A stretch of DNA of 64,000 nt from Episyrphus balteatus (Eukaryota > Arthropoda > Insecta > Diptera > Syrphidae). Position numbers and translations under genes: made by a program. The notes under the pieces are model-generated. The model saw only the letters and a program-made list of their open reading frames with translations. It did no database searches and had not been told where the DNA came from. Below, one piece after another: positions 12,719-23,580 of the stretch. The stretch covers positions 36,133,679 through 36,197,678 of the forward strand of contig NC_079135.1 of the NCBI RefSeq assembly GCF_945859705.1. The letters are read 5' to 3'. Every line of letters begins with the position of its first letter. The stretch's first letter is position 1.

Positions 12719-14232
12719 CACCGGCGGATCCAGGGGGGGGGGGGGGGCACGGGGGCACGTTTCGATTTAAAAAAAAGGGAATTTTCTAAGTGTTTTTTTT
12801 TTAACTTCAAAGTGAATTTGGTGAAAAATTTTGATATGGACATCGACAATTAAGGTATGAATTGTATTCTAAAAAAAACTTAATTGTATATGCAACTCTA
12901 TTTATCATACGGAGGGGTTGAAATCAAACTTAAAAAATTTGCACTTTTTTCGTTATTTTTTTCTTACGTTAGTGTTTTTAAAATAGCGCAACCCGCCACA
13001 ACATTGCATAAAATATATATTATTGAACTGCTGGATATATAGAACAATCTTGCATTTCAAGAGTTTGCCCAAGTTTGCACCCCTGAAAATAAATATAGAC
13101 TTTTATAAATATTATGTTATTGAGAAAATTTCTTCGGTGCAGTAGTTTTGAAGTTATAAAGGGCACCAGCTTGAAGACATTAGTTGTGGGAAGAACGATT
13201 TAAAGTTTTGAACCCTGGACTAAAACGTTCGTAAGCTCTAATAGACCTACAATTTGAACACAATATTCTTGAGATATAAAAAAATGTATTGCAAATGAAA
13301 ACAACAAAACTGGGTTTCCCAGAAAAAAAGTACCTACCTATGTTTCAGTTTTTTTTTTAATCTTAGTAACTCTAATATTTTTTATTAGAATGAAGTCTTT
13401 AGTATTTGACCAAAAACTACGAGGTCATTAAAAAATGGTATAAATATGTCCATAACATTGCAAAATTTTATACAAAATCAATTAAAAAACGAAAGCATTT
13501 TGTTTTTCTACATTTCATCTTTAAAACTTAATTTCTCAAAAACTATTTAGAGCCCCCGCACACTACAAACTTTCTATCGGCCGACAGTTTAGTCGGTCTC
13601 TTAATCAGAATTAAAATGTATGGGAGTGCGCACACTACAACGATTAAGTATCGGCCGATCAAAAAGTTTGTTTGATCGAAAAAAAAGTTTGTTTTGCTAC
13701 ACAATTGCCTTCAAACGAAAATATTTCTTACCCAGCCGACTATTTAGTCGCCTGCCTGTGCGCACACTAGGAGCCCAACCCGACAAAACTATCGGCCGAT
13801 AGAAAGTTTGTAGGGTGCGGGGGCTCTTAATGAAACAACTTGACTCAAAAAATAAAATAAATAGGTAACTAACTTTAAGAAAAGTTATAGCACAGGGGTA
13901 TACGTGCATTTTATGATTTTTAATATTTTTTTTTCTCCCGGCTAATCGGGAGGTAAGTGGGTAAGCACTTAAATGGCTTTTACCAAGAAAATGAAAATTT
14001 TTCCTTCCGAATATTTTTTTTGTCATTTGGTACCTATTAGATGTGGAAAATGTGCCAAAATATTTTTGGCCAGGTTTTAGACTAAAATACCGCATTGTGC
14101 GTCGTTAAAATTCGCTGCTTGTCAGTCCGTATGATACTTCACTTTATTTAGAACCGTTATTGCTGATTTTTTTGCCAATCAGTCCCTTGTGCCCCCCCCC
14201 CCCCCCAGAAAAAAATCCTGGATCCGCCCTTG
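12719..14232. mobile_element. Non-autonomous hAT element, 1.5 kb
   Basis: The ends are 16-bp inverted repeats: CACCGGCGGATCCAGG at the left, and the inverse of CAAGGGCGGATCCAGG at the right, so the pair follows CAMSGGCGGATCCAGG. The element is flanked by a perfect 8-bp duplication, CATCTTGT, at 12711-12718 and 14233-14240. Eight-base duplications and CA...TG ends with a GGCGGATCCAG core fit hAT transposons. Poly-G (left) and poly-C (right) tracts sit just inside the ends and extend the fold. No transposase reading frame is present. About 1.23 kb is the element itself; the rest is a nested MITE at 13550-13826. Confidence 0.88.
13550..13826. mobile_element. 277-bp PIF/Harbinger-like MITE nested in the hAT element
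   Basis: The ends start GAGCCCCCGCAC and are inverted copies for about 40 bp (…CTACAAACTTTCTATCGGCCGA). A 3-bp TTA duplication lies at 13547-13549 and 13827-13829. TWA duplications with G-rich ends are typical of PIF/Harbinger MITEs. The 10-mer TATCGGCCGA occurs in each terminal repeat and once more internally near 13649, and a second inverted pair carries TAGTCGGC/GCCGACTA-like strings, so subterminal sites are repeated. No ORF. Insertion into the hAT element makes this the younger insertion. Confidence 0.85.
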
Positions 14233-14240
14233 CATCTTGT

Positions 14241-16657
14241 AGTAGTGGGTTCATCCTATGTCCATCCTATGTTTTTCAAAAATAATTTTTTTAAGCCTAG
14301 ATTTTAGGTATTTTTTGACATTTTTTGCATTTTTGCCTTGCGTTTGAGACTTTTTTCCCCGAAAATATAGTTGTTTCAATTGTGCCAAAAATCAGAAATA
14401 ACAGATTTGACCAAGATATTCTTCTACCGAATTGACAAGGTTACTGGGGTATAATAAATATATTAGTAAAATCTTTCCAAAATCCATTTATTATTTATTA
14501 AAAGTTTCATTATGCTAATTGCAAACAAATTTGTACAATTTATTTGTTTTTCATTATAAGAAAATTGAAAATAAAATTTCCACCCTTCCCTTCGGCAAAA
14601 AGCAATAAGCAATTATGTATACTTATTATTCATATGAATCAAAGTAAATTATTCATTCATTATTTATTATGGTTATTATTAGATAAACCTTTCATACATG
14701 CTTCACGTTTATATTTATATATAAATACTCTCATATCTGCATGTGCAAATTTGCAAACTAATTTAGATTGAGATTTACCTAGACTTAATTGAGTTACGCC
14801 CACAAATTTTTTTTTTTCTCCTAACATTTAGATCTTTTCGATATACGCAAAAATTATGAAAGAAAAAAAAAGTAATAACCAACAACAACAACATTCTCTT
14901 CCTTACCCCCAATCGTTTCTATTTAAAATTAATTGATATAATAAGCCTCATAATAAAATACAATGCATTTTCATCATATCTCGCGCTCTCTTCTTCCCGG
15001 GGCCCAACATTTTGTTTTTTCCATTCCACATCCACATCCTTGCAATGTTTAATTTACCAAAGTTGTATATGAAGTGTGGTGGTGCGGAGGGATGGCAGGC
15101 GTCATTATAACTCTGCTCATGTATCGATTTCATTTAATAACATGAAAAGTTTTTTTGATGTTGTGTATAAAGTTGATATGATGTAGGTATAGCTCAAAGC
15201 TATATAACATTCGCTCTTCTAAGTAAATGAACCCGACGTGGTTTCACTTCAATGTATAATCTATCTACTACTTGTAGTAGAGATATTATAACTTAGATCC
15301 GCGAGTAGGTAGGTCTATATGAGTTTTAAAACTTCACGTTTCAAGATTGCATGTAATTTAACATTTTAATAAATATTTTAGAGCTCTCTCTCTATCTCTA
15401 TCTTCTTTGATATACATTTTTGTATGCAACGATTTTTTTGTTTATCTTTTTTTTGAGATAGTTAAATCGGCCAATGACTTATATTGCTTTGCATCTGCAT
15501 AAAATTGCAAAGCTAAATCAATATGTTATGCAAACATAAACGATATACACAACAGTTGAATAGAAAAATCGACCGGAAGTTGTTACTTTTTTTTTTTTAT
15601 CCACTCGTTTGTTTGTATCGCAGTTTTCACTTAAAAACTAAAAAAATATAAAATCGAAATCACGTATGCATTGATTTTGATTGAATAGAACGGTAGATAG
15701 AGTATATAGAACGAGAGTAAGTGACAAGCTGTCAAGATAAAAGTTTTATCGCTTGTAAATAAAACTAAATTATCCTAATTTAGATATGAAAAAATTGAAA
15801 AGACTTGTCATGTAAAAGATTGATATATGAATTAAATATTATGACAACAAGACAGTTGCATAACAAGTTATACATTTAAAATCTACATTTAGAATGTATA
15901 CGATTTTCTTTATTTTGTATAAATTATGTTATCTCCAGGGGGTTAAGAAAGAATAAATGGTCTCATAATTAGTGCACACAGTATGTGGGCAGTTAAAACC
16001 ATGATATAGAAAATAAAATATAAGCTCAGCAGCCCCCCCAAAAAGTATTTTTATAATAAATACACGTAACTAGTCAAAAATAAAACATTCTTTAAGCTTT
16101 TTATAGAAAAAAATATCTTTTGTCGGTTTGTTTCTTATATGTACGTTCGAAAACATTTCATTCGATTGAGTTTAAACCTTGTTAAATTGTTGTTTCCACT
16201 GTCGTGAAGGTTATAGGCTAGTAAAATTAACAACTTTCAATGAGTCATCGGTATTCTATGATAAAAAAAACCTATAGCGATGAAATAAGTCGACTTCGTT
16301 TGTTAAAAAATAACATGAAACAGTTTGAACCACAAATCAATGTTTTTTTGTTTTTTATAAGTTAATACTTTCTATGGAATCTTCTTATCGACCTAATTTG
16401 ACCAAATAATACACTATTCATTTATGGTCGTAACTTAATTCTATCCACTAGTTTTCAATCCCAGAGATAGACAATCGTTGAGATCTTTTTGAATTACAGA
16501 TGACTCATAATTGTTCATAGTTAAAGTTTCACCACCTACCACACTCCCCCGCTACTCTCTTAAATAATTTCTGATCCTGGATCTGATTTATTCAACGTTT
16601 AATTGAGTCATTCTGATTGTTTCAACTACGGGTTAAAAAAGAAAATATTTTCGCGAT
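14241..16657. other. Non-coding stretch with CRM-like complexity
   Basis: No gene. A TC-rich tract lies at about 15380-15402. The part at 15450-15730 is of higher complexity and has a perfect 8-bp inverted repeat (GCTTTGCA at 15486-15493, TGCAAAGC at 15506-15513). The first copy of the duplicated block (15058-15188) is listed separately. Confidence 0.45.
15058..15188 (+). repeat. Duplicated 130-bp block, copy 1
   Basis: Starts CAAAGTTGTATAT, passes through GGTGCGGAGGGATG-CAGG and CATTATAACTCTGCTCATGT, and ends AAGTTGATATGATGTA-GT. A copy in the same orientation lies at 17151-17279, with about 10-15 differences including a 3-base GTG indel. No coding signal and no target duplication at the edges, so it looks like a local segmental duplication rather than a transposon. 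Confidence 0.88.
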
Positions 16658-16681
16658 GGTTCACTGGGGTGTATGCGTAAC
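16658..16681 (-). repeat. Recurring 23-bp motif, copy 1 (minus strand)
   Basis: Read on the minus strand this is GTTACGCATACACCCCAGTG then AACC. It matches the motif core CATACRCCACAGTGA with one change. It is the only copy found on the minus strand. Confidence 0.75.
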
Positions 16682-17150
16682 AATTAGGTTTTTTGTAGCA
16701 TTTGTTCAATTAGTGGGTAACATTTTCAAAAGATGAATTCGATAACATTTTTGTACATTTTGTTTTAAAATTTCTGTAGTATCAAAACTTTTCGAAAGAG
16801 ATTTCGATCAACCAATTTTGTTAATCAAAGCTGAATTTCATCAAATATCTTGCAGTACAAAACAAAACTGCGACATAAAACAAATCTTTTGACGAACAAT
16901 ATTACAATGAAAGAATTGGAGATAAACGTTAAACTTTTAATAAGAAATCAAAAGGATTCATGCGGTTTTATCTTAATTAAACAATGCACAGGGAATCATA
17001 AGACAAATCATCACGGACAGGCCATCAAAGAACAATTCGTTACAAGGAAAGTTCGATCAAGAAAAACGATTTAAAAACAAATCCATTCATTATTCGTGAA
17101 CATGGTTTTTATCTCAAAACATTTTTTTTATGCTCCAAAATCTTTGATGT

Positions 17151-17279
17151 CAAAGTTGTATATAGAGTGTGGTGCGGAGGGATGACAGGAGTCATTATAA
17201 CTCTGCTCATGTATCGATTTCATTTAATAACATTAAACGTTTTTTTTTATGTTGTGTATAAAGTTGATATGATGTAAGT
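17151..17279 (+). repeat. Duplicated 130-bp block, copy 2
   Basis: Second copy of the 15058-15188 block, 2.1 kb downstream in the same orientation. The flanks do not align. Confidence 0.88.
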
Positions 17280-17416
17280 AATTTTTTTGTTTCGCAAAGT
17301 GTACTAGATGTCAAAAAAAATACTGTTTTCATGAGTCAATATTCAAATAACATGTAAAAAAAATGGAATCGACCATCAATTGACTGAAATGCTTGTAAAA
17401 AAAACATTTTTTTCTA

Positions 17417-17571
17417 AATGTTAAATTTTCTTGATATTCTCTGCTTCAATTTCAGTTTTTTTTTCCTACCGTTACTATTGACGTTATCTGTCAATAAATT
17501 GCACTTAATTTTTTTAAAATGTTAAATTTTCCAGATACTCTCTGTTTCAGTTTAAGTCTTTTTTTGCTTAC
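17417..17571 (+). repeat. Two diverged direct copies of a ~52-bp unit
   Basis: ATGTTAAATTTTC followed by GATA-TCTCTG-TTCA-TTT-AGT-TTTTT occurs at about 17418-17468 and again at 17519-17571, a period of 101 bp. Confidence 0.65.
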
Positions 17572-17579
17572 ATGCTTCA

Positions 17580-20150
17580 TTTATGTTGATTGGATCCTTA
17601 TAAAGTGAACGGGTTTTAAAGTTCCTAGTATTGATTTAAAGCCTTTGTTTCAAGCTTTTTAATGGTGCAATTAACATTCATGTATGTCAATTACATCCTG
17701 GCCAATTAACGTTTAAAAAAAACGCAAAAGTTTGATTCCATTTTTTTGCTCCTAAGTGTATAAACTCTAACAAAGAATACAAAGAATGAAAATATATGAA
17801 AACACAGTAGAAAGAATGAGAAAGCTCAGAAAATGTTTGTGAAAATGAAAAAAAAAAAAAAATTACTAAAATCTAAAATATTCTTTAAACTAAAAACAGA
17901 ATTTGAAAATATTCAGAGAAATGCGTTTAAAATTTTGTATACCAACATTATTTAAATGGCACAAAGCGTAGCTATACGTTTTCACTATTCATTAAAACAA
18001 AATATTATAAAAAAAAAAGTATTTTAAATACGAAATGAAATTGAAAGTATACCAACGGCAAAAATGCAACTTTAAAAGAAAAATACATAACATGTTGCCG
18101 CAGAATAGAACAAACAACTCATTACTGTTTCAAAAAAAAAAAAAAAAAATTAAAACTAAATAACAAACATCATTTTCGTCTTGTTTCCATATTAAAAATA
18201 AAAATAAAAGAAGAAAAAAATACTACACAATATTATCACTAGCACAAGAAGATGAGTATTTTTTGTTGGTGCAACAGCAACGAGAAATGTCTGCTTTTAA
18301 TTAAAAAACAGCAAAATGTACAAAAATAATATAAAAAAAGAAAAAAAATACAAAATAAAAACATAATATTCTCGTCCACTCTCTTATTGTGAGTCTGGCT
18401 CACTACATATTCATGTATACACACATAATACACAGCAACATACATATATAAAATAAACGATCTTCTTTCACAAGCCTTAAACTTTTATGTCTTTTTATCT
18501 GTTTGCCTTTTTTTTACGATTATTTTTTGTTTTATGTGTTTTAAGGAGTGAAACATATTGAAAACCATAAAATTAAAAAATACAAAACAGAAAAAAAAAC
18601 TCAATTTTGTTTGAGCAAAAAATTGTATTTTTATTTTGAATCCTTCGAATGTAAACTTCTTGAATTTAGAATGAAAATTCATAAAACATAGAGAAGTTCT
18701 ACAACAGAGTTCATAATATTGGTAGCTATTTTGTTTTTTTGTTTTTATTATATTTTTTAATGAATTCTATGTCTTTGTTTGAAGTGTTAAAATGCAAATA
18801 TAACATTAACATTAACAAAACAAAAAAAAAATAAAATTAAAATTAAAATAAAAAATAAAAAAATAACAAAATGAAAACCCCTTCGTCATCATCTAGATAA
18901 ATAACAAGAAAATATTGATTTTCTGTCGCAACAAAAAGGAGCTAAATTAGAAATTTAATGGAAGTTTTTTCCTCCATACCCCCATTCTACGACGACGTCG
19001 ACGTCTATTTCAACTAAGGCCCAACTTCCACCAATACCCCACTCCACAATGCCAGTCCCAATTCATGCTCCTTATAGCCCCCCATCCAATATGGCAGCCT
19101 GTGTACCACCATCCACCACCACCACTACTATACGAACAGCCATTACCATCATTTTAACGGGAAAACTCTGGTGGAGGTTTGTGTTGTTGGTATGGGGGTT
19201 ATGGAGTAGGTATGGTAGGTAGATATAGGGAGGTAGGGGTTGCATTGTATTCTCTTTCATTTATATCTCATAGTATACCAAACCAACCGATCCACCTCCC
19301 GCCATTCTCCATTCTCGACCCAACTACTTTTTCCCTTATTGTATTCCTTATTAATATTATAAAAGAGGGCAAAAGAGATGGCGGTGGTGGTGTAGAGGTA
19401 CAACTTTATTATTTTCACTATAAATTTTGACGTTTTATTATTTTTCGTTTTTTTTTTTTTTGCTTTTTTCTTATTTTATATTTGTTGGGGTATACTTTTG
19501 TCCTTCGATGATAATAAAAGTAGTGAGGTATTTAAGTCAACACAATTCACAGCAAAATAAGAGTAGATAAAAAACAAAATAAAAAAGTATAAAAAAAAAA
19601 AAAAACAAAAAATGAAAATTGGAAACGAAATAATTTTAAAGAGTTATTGATTTATGTTAATACCATAAAGGAAACTTGTATATTAAAATATTTATTTATA
19701 CATATTTATAATACCAAGGCAATATTAGAAAGAAAACTTAGGAAATAGAAACAAAATAAAAATAAAACGAAACAAAACAATGGCATCATATATCAAAAAT
19801 TTTGTGTATACGTACATTAGACTTACTGGGTGTTTCTGAAGGTGTGTCTCATTCCATAAAAATTTATGTGGGAGCAATTTTTGAGGAAAATTATCATTTT
19901 GAAAACTTTAATATGAAAAGTAGTTATTTTTGATTTAAATTAAAAATAATTATGTACATAGAGAGGGCATACGTTCATGTGACAATGCTTTTCACATACA
20001 AATGTATTTCTTACTTAATTGTTAGTTTTGTTTTAAATAATCAACTACATTTAAAACTTTATTAATACACAACAAATGTGAACTGATTTCAATATTTTTT
20101 CATCGGTAGTGTGATATAAAAAATAATTTTTTTTTAACAACAGAAAAGAT
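17580..20150. other. AT-rich non-coding stretch
   Basis: Dominated by A-rich and T-rich low complexity (long poly-A at 17849, 18130, 19589). A more mixed island at about 18960-19400 has CCACCACC and GGTAGGTAG tracts and a GACGACGTCGACGTC near-palindrome. No gene supported. Confidence 0.5.
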
Positions 20151-20173
20151 GTTACTCATACACCACAGTGACC
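20151..20173 (+). repeat. Recurring 23-bp motif, copy 2
   Basis: GTTACTCATACACCACAGTG followed by ACC. It is followed within 20 bp by TGATTGAT (20184-20191), which resembles a Hox/Exd composite site. That resemblance is only suggestive in AT-rich DNA. Confidence 0.88.
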
Positions 20174-20489
20174 TTGTTCGTTTTTGATTGATTGAAATAA
20201 TCAAATAAGATAATCTATGTTGACCTTTGACTGACCTAAAGTATTAATATTTATAATTTTAAATTTAAGAAATTAGCTTCGAAAATTTATTGAATGGTTT
20301 CAAAACAGCAATCATTTGAGTTCCTTAAAAAATATCTATTCCACGTTCTAAGGCTGGAATTAATTTTTCAAAAACACTAACTTGATACATTTTGAATATT
20401 TGAAATTTTTTTTTTCAAAAAGAAAAAGACAAAAAAAAACGGTTTATATATTATATAACAGTTGCATTAACTTTAAATTAATAACAAAA

Positions 20490-20526
20490 AATGATCAATT
20501 AATTAATGATCAATCAATTAATCATT
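20490..20526. repeat. ATTA/TGATCAAT-rich near-palindrome
   Basis: Contains ATGATCAATTAATTAAT and then ATGATCAATCAATTAATCAT, that is, repeated ATGATCAAT and ATTAAT cores on both strands. Such cores fit homeodomain binding, but the composition makes this weak evidence alone. Confidence 0.55.
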
Positions 20527-20603
20527 TAGACATAAACTTCTTTTAAAGACTGATAGATTGAATTTAAGTAAACTGATTTATAATGCTATTTTAAGAAAAA
20601 AAG

Positions 20604-20626
20604 GTTCCACATACGCCACAGTGACC
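20604..20626 (+). repeat. Recurring 23-bp motif, copy 3
   Basis: GTTCCACATACGCCACAGTG followed by ACC, 453 bp downstream of copy 2. An ATTA-rich near-palindrome lies between the two at 20490-20526. Confidence 0.88.
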
Positions 20627-21477
20627 GTGTAGGTTTAAATTTCAACAAATGGAATGAAATTATAAAAATAATTGTTGAAATTGCGATTAAAAACTGCACT
20701 GATGGCGTCTATATTCTTTTGAAACGGAATTTTGCGCTTCTTATTTCTGATCTTGCAAATTAGTTTGACTTCAGCTTGTTTGAAAATATTTTATAAATAC
20801 ACAAAAAGGATAATAAACCATCCAATGCGACCTAAATGTTGTGAAACACCATCAACCCACCCACCAAAGAAACACCTTTTACGTATTTTATATTCAAAGG
20901 TTATACAACATAAATGCGAAATGTAAGAAAAATGAACTACAAAAAAAACAACTTATGTAGATATATTGCTTTGCACAAAAAAGTATTTATAACCCCGTTG
21001 AGGGAGGGAAATAAAAATGCAAACAAAAACAACAACGTCAACAGCAACGAAGAATATAAAAAAAAAAAAAAACAGAAAAGACAAGAATAATTTATCCACT
21101 TAAACTAGAATTCTATGCAAATTGTTTAGCATAAAACATTTTTCTTTTATATATATATATCGTTTTCATGAACCTTTTAACAATTTATTTAAAAATTTAT
21201 TGGCTTTTTCAAGTGTTTTATTGTTTTAATATTTGAAGTCATAAAATTTTATATGTACAAGAATTTTTCGGACTGAAATACAAAATAAAAATAAATTATT
21301 TCCCTCTGCCTAGAATACCTATTAAAACAGAGTAGAAAATTGTTCTTTTTACATATAAACGAGTAGGTACTTATTAGGAGACTTACTTTAAATGAGATTT
21401 TGAAAATTGCACACGTTTTTATGGTTCAGTAAAAGTTGTTATTATTTTTTTGGTAGAGAAGGATTTAGTGAGAACAG
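20627..21477. other. AT-rich non-coding stretch
   Basis: No gene. The 64-codon frame at 20732-20926 shows no domain. Poly-A occurs near 21060 and an AT dinucleotide run near 21150. Confidence 0.45.
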
Positions 21478-21611
21478 ACTTATCATTGGTTTTTTACCCA
21501 CTTATCAATAGTTTACAACCCACTTATCAATTATTTTTATCACACTTATCAATGCGTTTTAACCGACTTATCAATGGATCTTTAACCAACTTATCATTTA
21601 ACTTATGACAG
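21478..21611. repeat. 22-bp minisatellite with a GATA-type site in each unit
   Basis: The octamer ACTTATCA starts at 21478, 21500, 21522, 21544, 21566 and 21589, a period of 22, 22, 22, 22 and 23 bases. The unit is roughly ACTTATCAAT, three variable bases, TTTTAACCC. Further isolated copies of the octamer or a near variant occur at 21601, 21679 (GTTATCA) and 21701, so the array decays at its right side. The inverse, TGATAAGT, matches the GATA-factor consensus WGATAR. Confidence 0.88.
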
Positions 21612-21719
21612 ACTATTCAAATAGACTTTCTATAGGTTTCTGAGTGGCTTTAAAACTCTTACTAATAAAGTTTCAACTAGTTATCAACAACTGTGTACCG
21701 ACTTATCAAATGTCCTTCC

Positions 21720-23034
21720 ACCAGCTTATGAGAAAGATTTTTTACTTGCAAAGTTGTAAAGGCTTTAATGCCAAACACAAGAAAGGCAACATTGTTAACC
21801 TAAACCTTCGACTTTTATATTTTTCGGTCCTGTCAAGTAAGTTCGGGAGATCAACCAATGCACTGGGAATGACTTTTATAATGATGAAATTGGATCTAAA
21901 ATAGCTTTTAACTTTATCTAAGTTGAATCAATACCTCGATATACAACTATTTCATTATCAATAAATTTAAAAACAAAAACCTCAATTTGACCTTTTCAAC
22001 TACTTTTAAGGTTGGGTAAAAAGAATTTAACACAAATTCCTCTTCTCCTACAGTTTATTTGCCCCCAAACCATGACTGGTTAATATACAAGTTTTTATAA
22101 GTGCTATTAAATTAAGTTTAAAATCCAGTCGACATGCAATTTTTCCCGCCTTTGTGTGATCATTTTTATCTGAGAAAATAAATTCATAAAAATAAAAAAA
22201 AAAAATTATTAAAAATTAATAAAAAAAAAAAAAATCCAAACCCGCTTATAAAAATTACTCGATTCTAAAAAAGAATGAATCAACATCGCCTCACACCTGT
22301 TGTGTGTGCTGGAGTGATGGTTTATTTTTAGAAAAAAAATTTAAACCTCACGAAGCCTGATGTTGAAGAAAACCGTGAGGGAATAGGTTTTTTTTTCGTA
22401 TCCACCGAACACATCGGGTAGGAGTTAATGACTTCTTAGATACTGATTTTTTTTTTCAATCTTATGCATTTTACTTTGTCTTACAAGTCTTGCTATTTGT
22501 CGTGTTGAAGTTTGTTGTTGTTTTATTTTCTGATTTTTGTTATGGCAGATATATGTATGAAAGAAGCTAGGACTATGAGAAGCAAAAAAAAAAAAAAAGA
22601 TGTAAATCTTAGTGCGTACCAATAAATTTGTTGTAAGAATATTGTAATTTACCATTATTGGGTGTGGGATGTATACAGTGGTGGGTATTACAAGTTGCAT
22701 GCAACTTTGTTGTGTGCTCATGTTTTCTTGTGTTTTTTCTTTTTTGCTTTGTTTTGCATAATTTTTAGTTCATTGTGTTATGCAGATTGTAATGACGGAA
22801 AATTGCTTTAGGTGATTGGTGATTTGTTTTGAATATCTGGTGGCATGTTTAAATTAAATTAATAATAACTGAATAATAGACTTAAAACATAGTTAAAATT
22901 GGTTATGCAAAAGATGTAGAAAATAAAAAAAAATTAAAGTTCAACAGGAAATTAAAATTATTAAAAACTTAATCTTTTAATAATTGTATCTAAGGAAAAT
23001 TTGCAACATCTGTTAGGACTGCGCCAGGATTGTA
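21720..23034. other. AT-rich non-coding stretch
   Basis: No gene. A small hairpin CCTCACG/CGTGAGG lies at 22346-22380. Several poly-A runs. Open frames are compositional. Confidence 0.45.
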
Positions 23035-23580
23035 AAAAATCAAATTATTTTGAATGCATTTGCTTTCCATATTTATTGCATACAAAATTGCATTAAAAAT
23101 AAAATATTTATTTCAACTAAAAAATTATTTGCATTTAAGAAAAATTGTTGCAACTGAACATATTTGCAATGAAAGTAAAATTTCTATTGCAAATAAAAAT
23201 ATTTTGCATTAAAAAAAATTTATTGCAAATACAAAATTTTCTCCATTAAAAAAAAACCAAATAAAATTACAAAAAATTAATTTTTTAAATAATCGTCAAA
23301 ATCCTTATTAATGGTCAAATAGCCAAAATTGTAAGAAATTCGACGATTATTAAAAAAAATGTAGAAAATTTTTAATTTGTAATTCATTTTTATTAGAAAA
23401 TATTTTTACTTGCAATAAAAATTTAGTTTTTTAATATTTTCAATTGTAATAATTGTTTTTTAGTACAAATATTTTTCAGCTTCAGTAAATATTTTTTTTA
23501 GCTATTTTTTTTTTTTAAATGCAATAAATATATTTTTTTTTATTTCAAATGCAATTTGTTTGAATTGAGTTTTGGTATAT
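23035..23580. repeat. Old imperfect palindrome rich in TTGCAA/TGCAAT
   Basis: The centre is marked by AATAATCGTC (about 23289-23298) and its inverse GACGATTATT (about 23341-23350). Moving outward, both arms show ATTGCAA-TA, AAAATTTTC/GAAAATATTTT and GCATTT/AAATGC in mirrored order. The arms are strongly diverged and AT-rich, so this could be an ancient foldback element. No target duplication was found. Confidence 0.5.
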
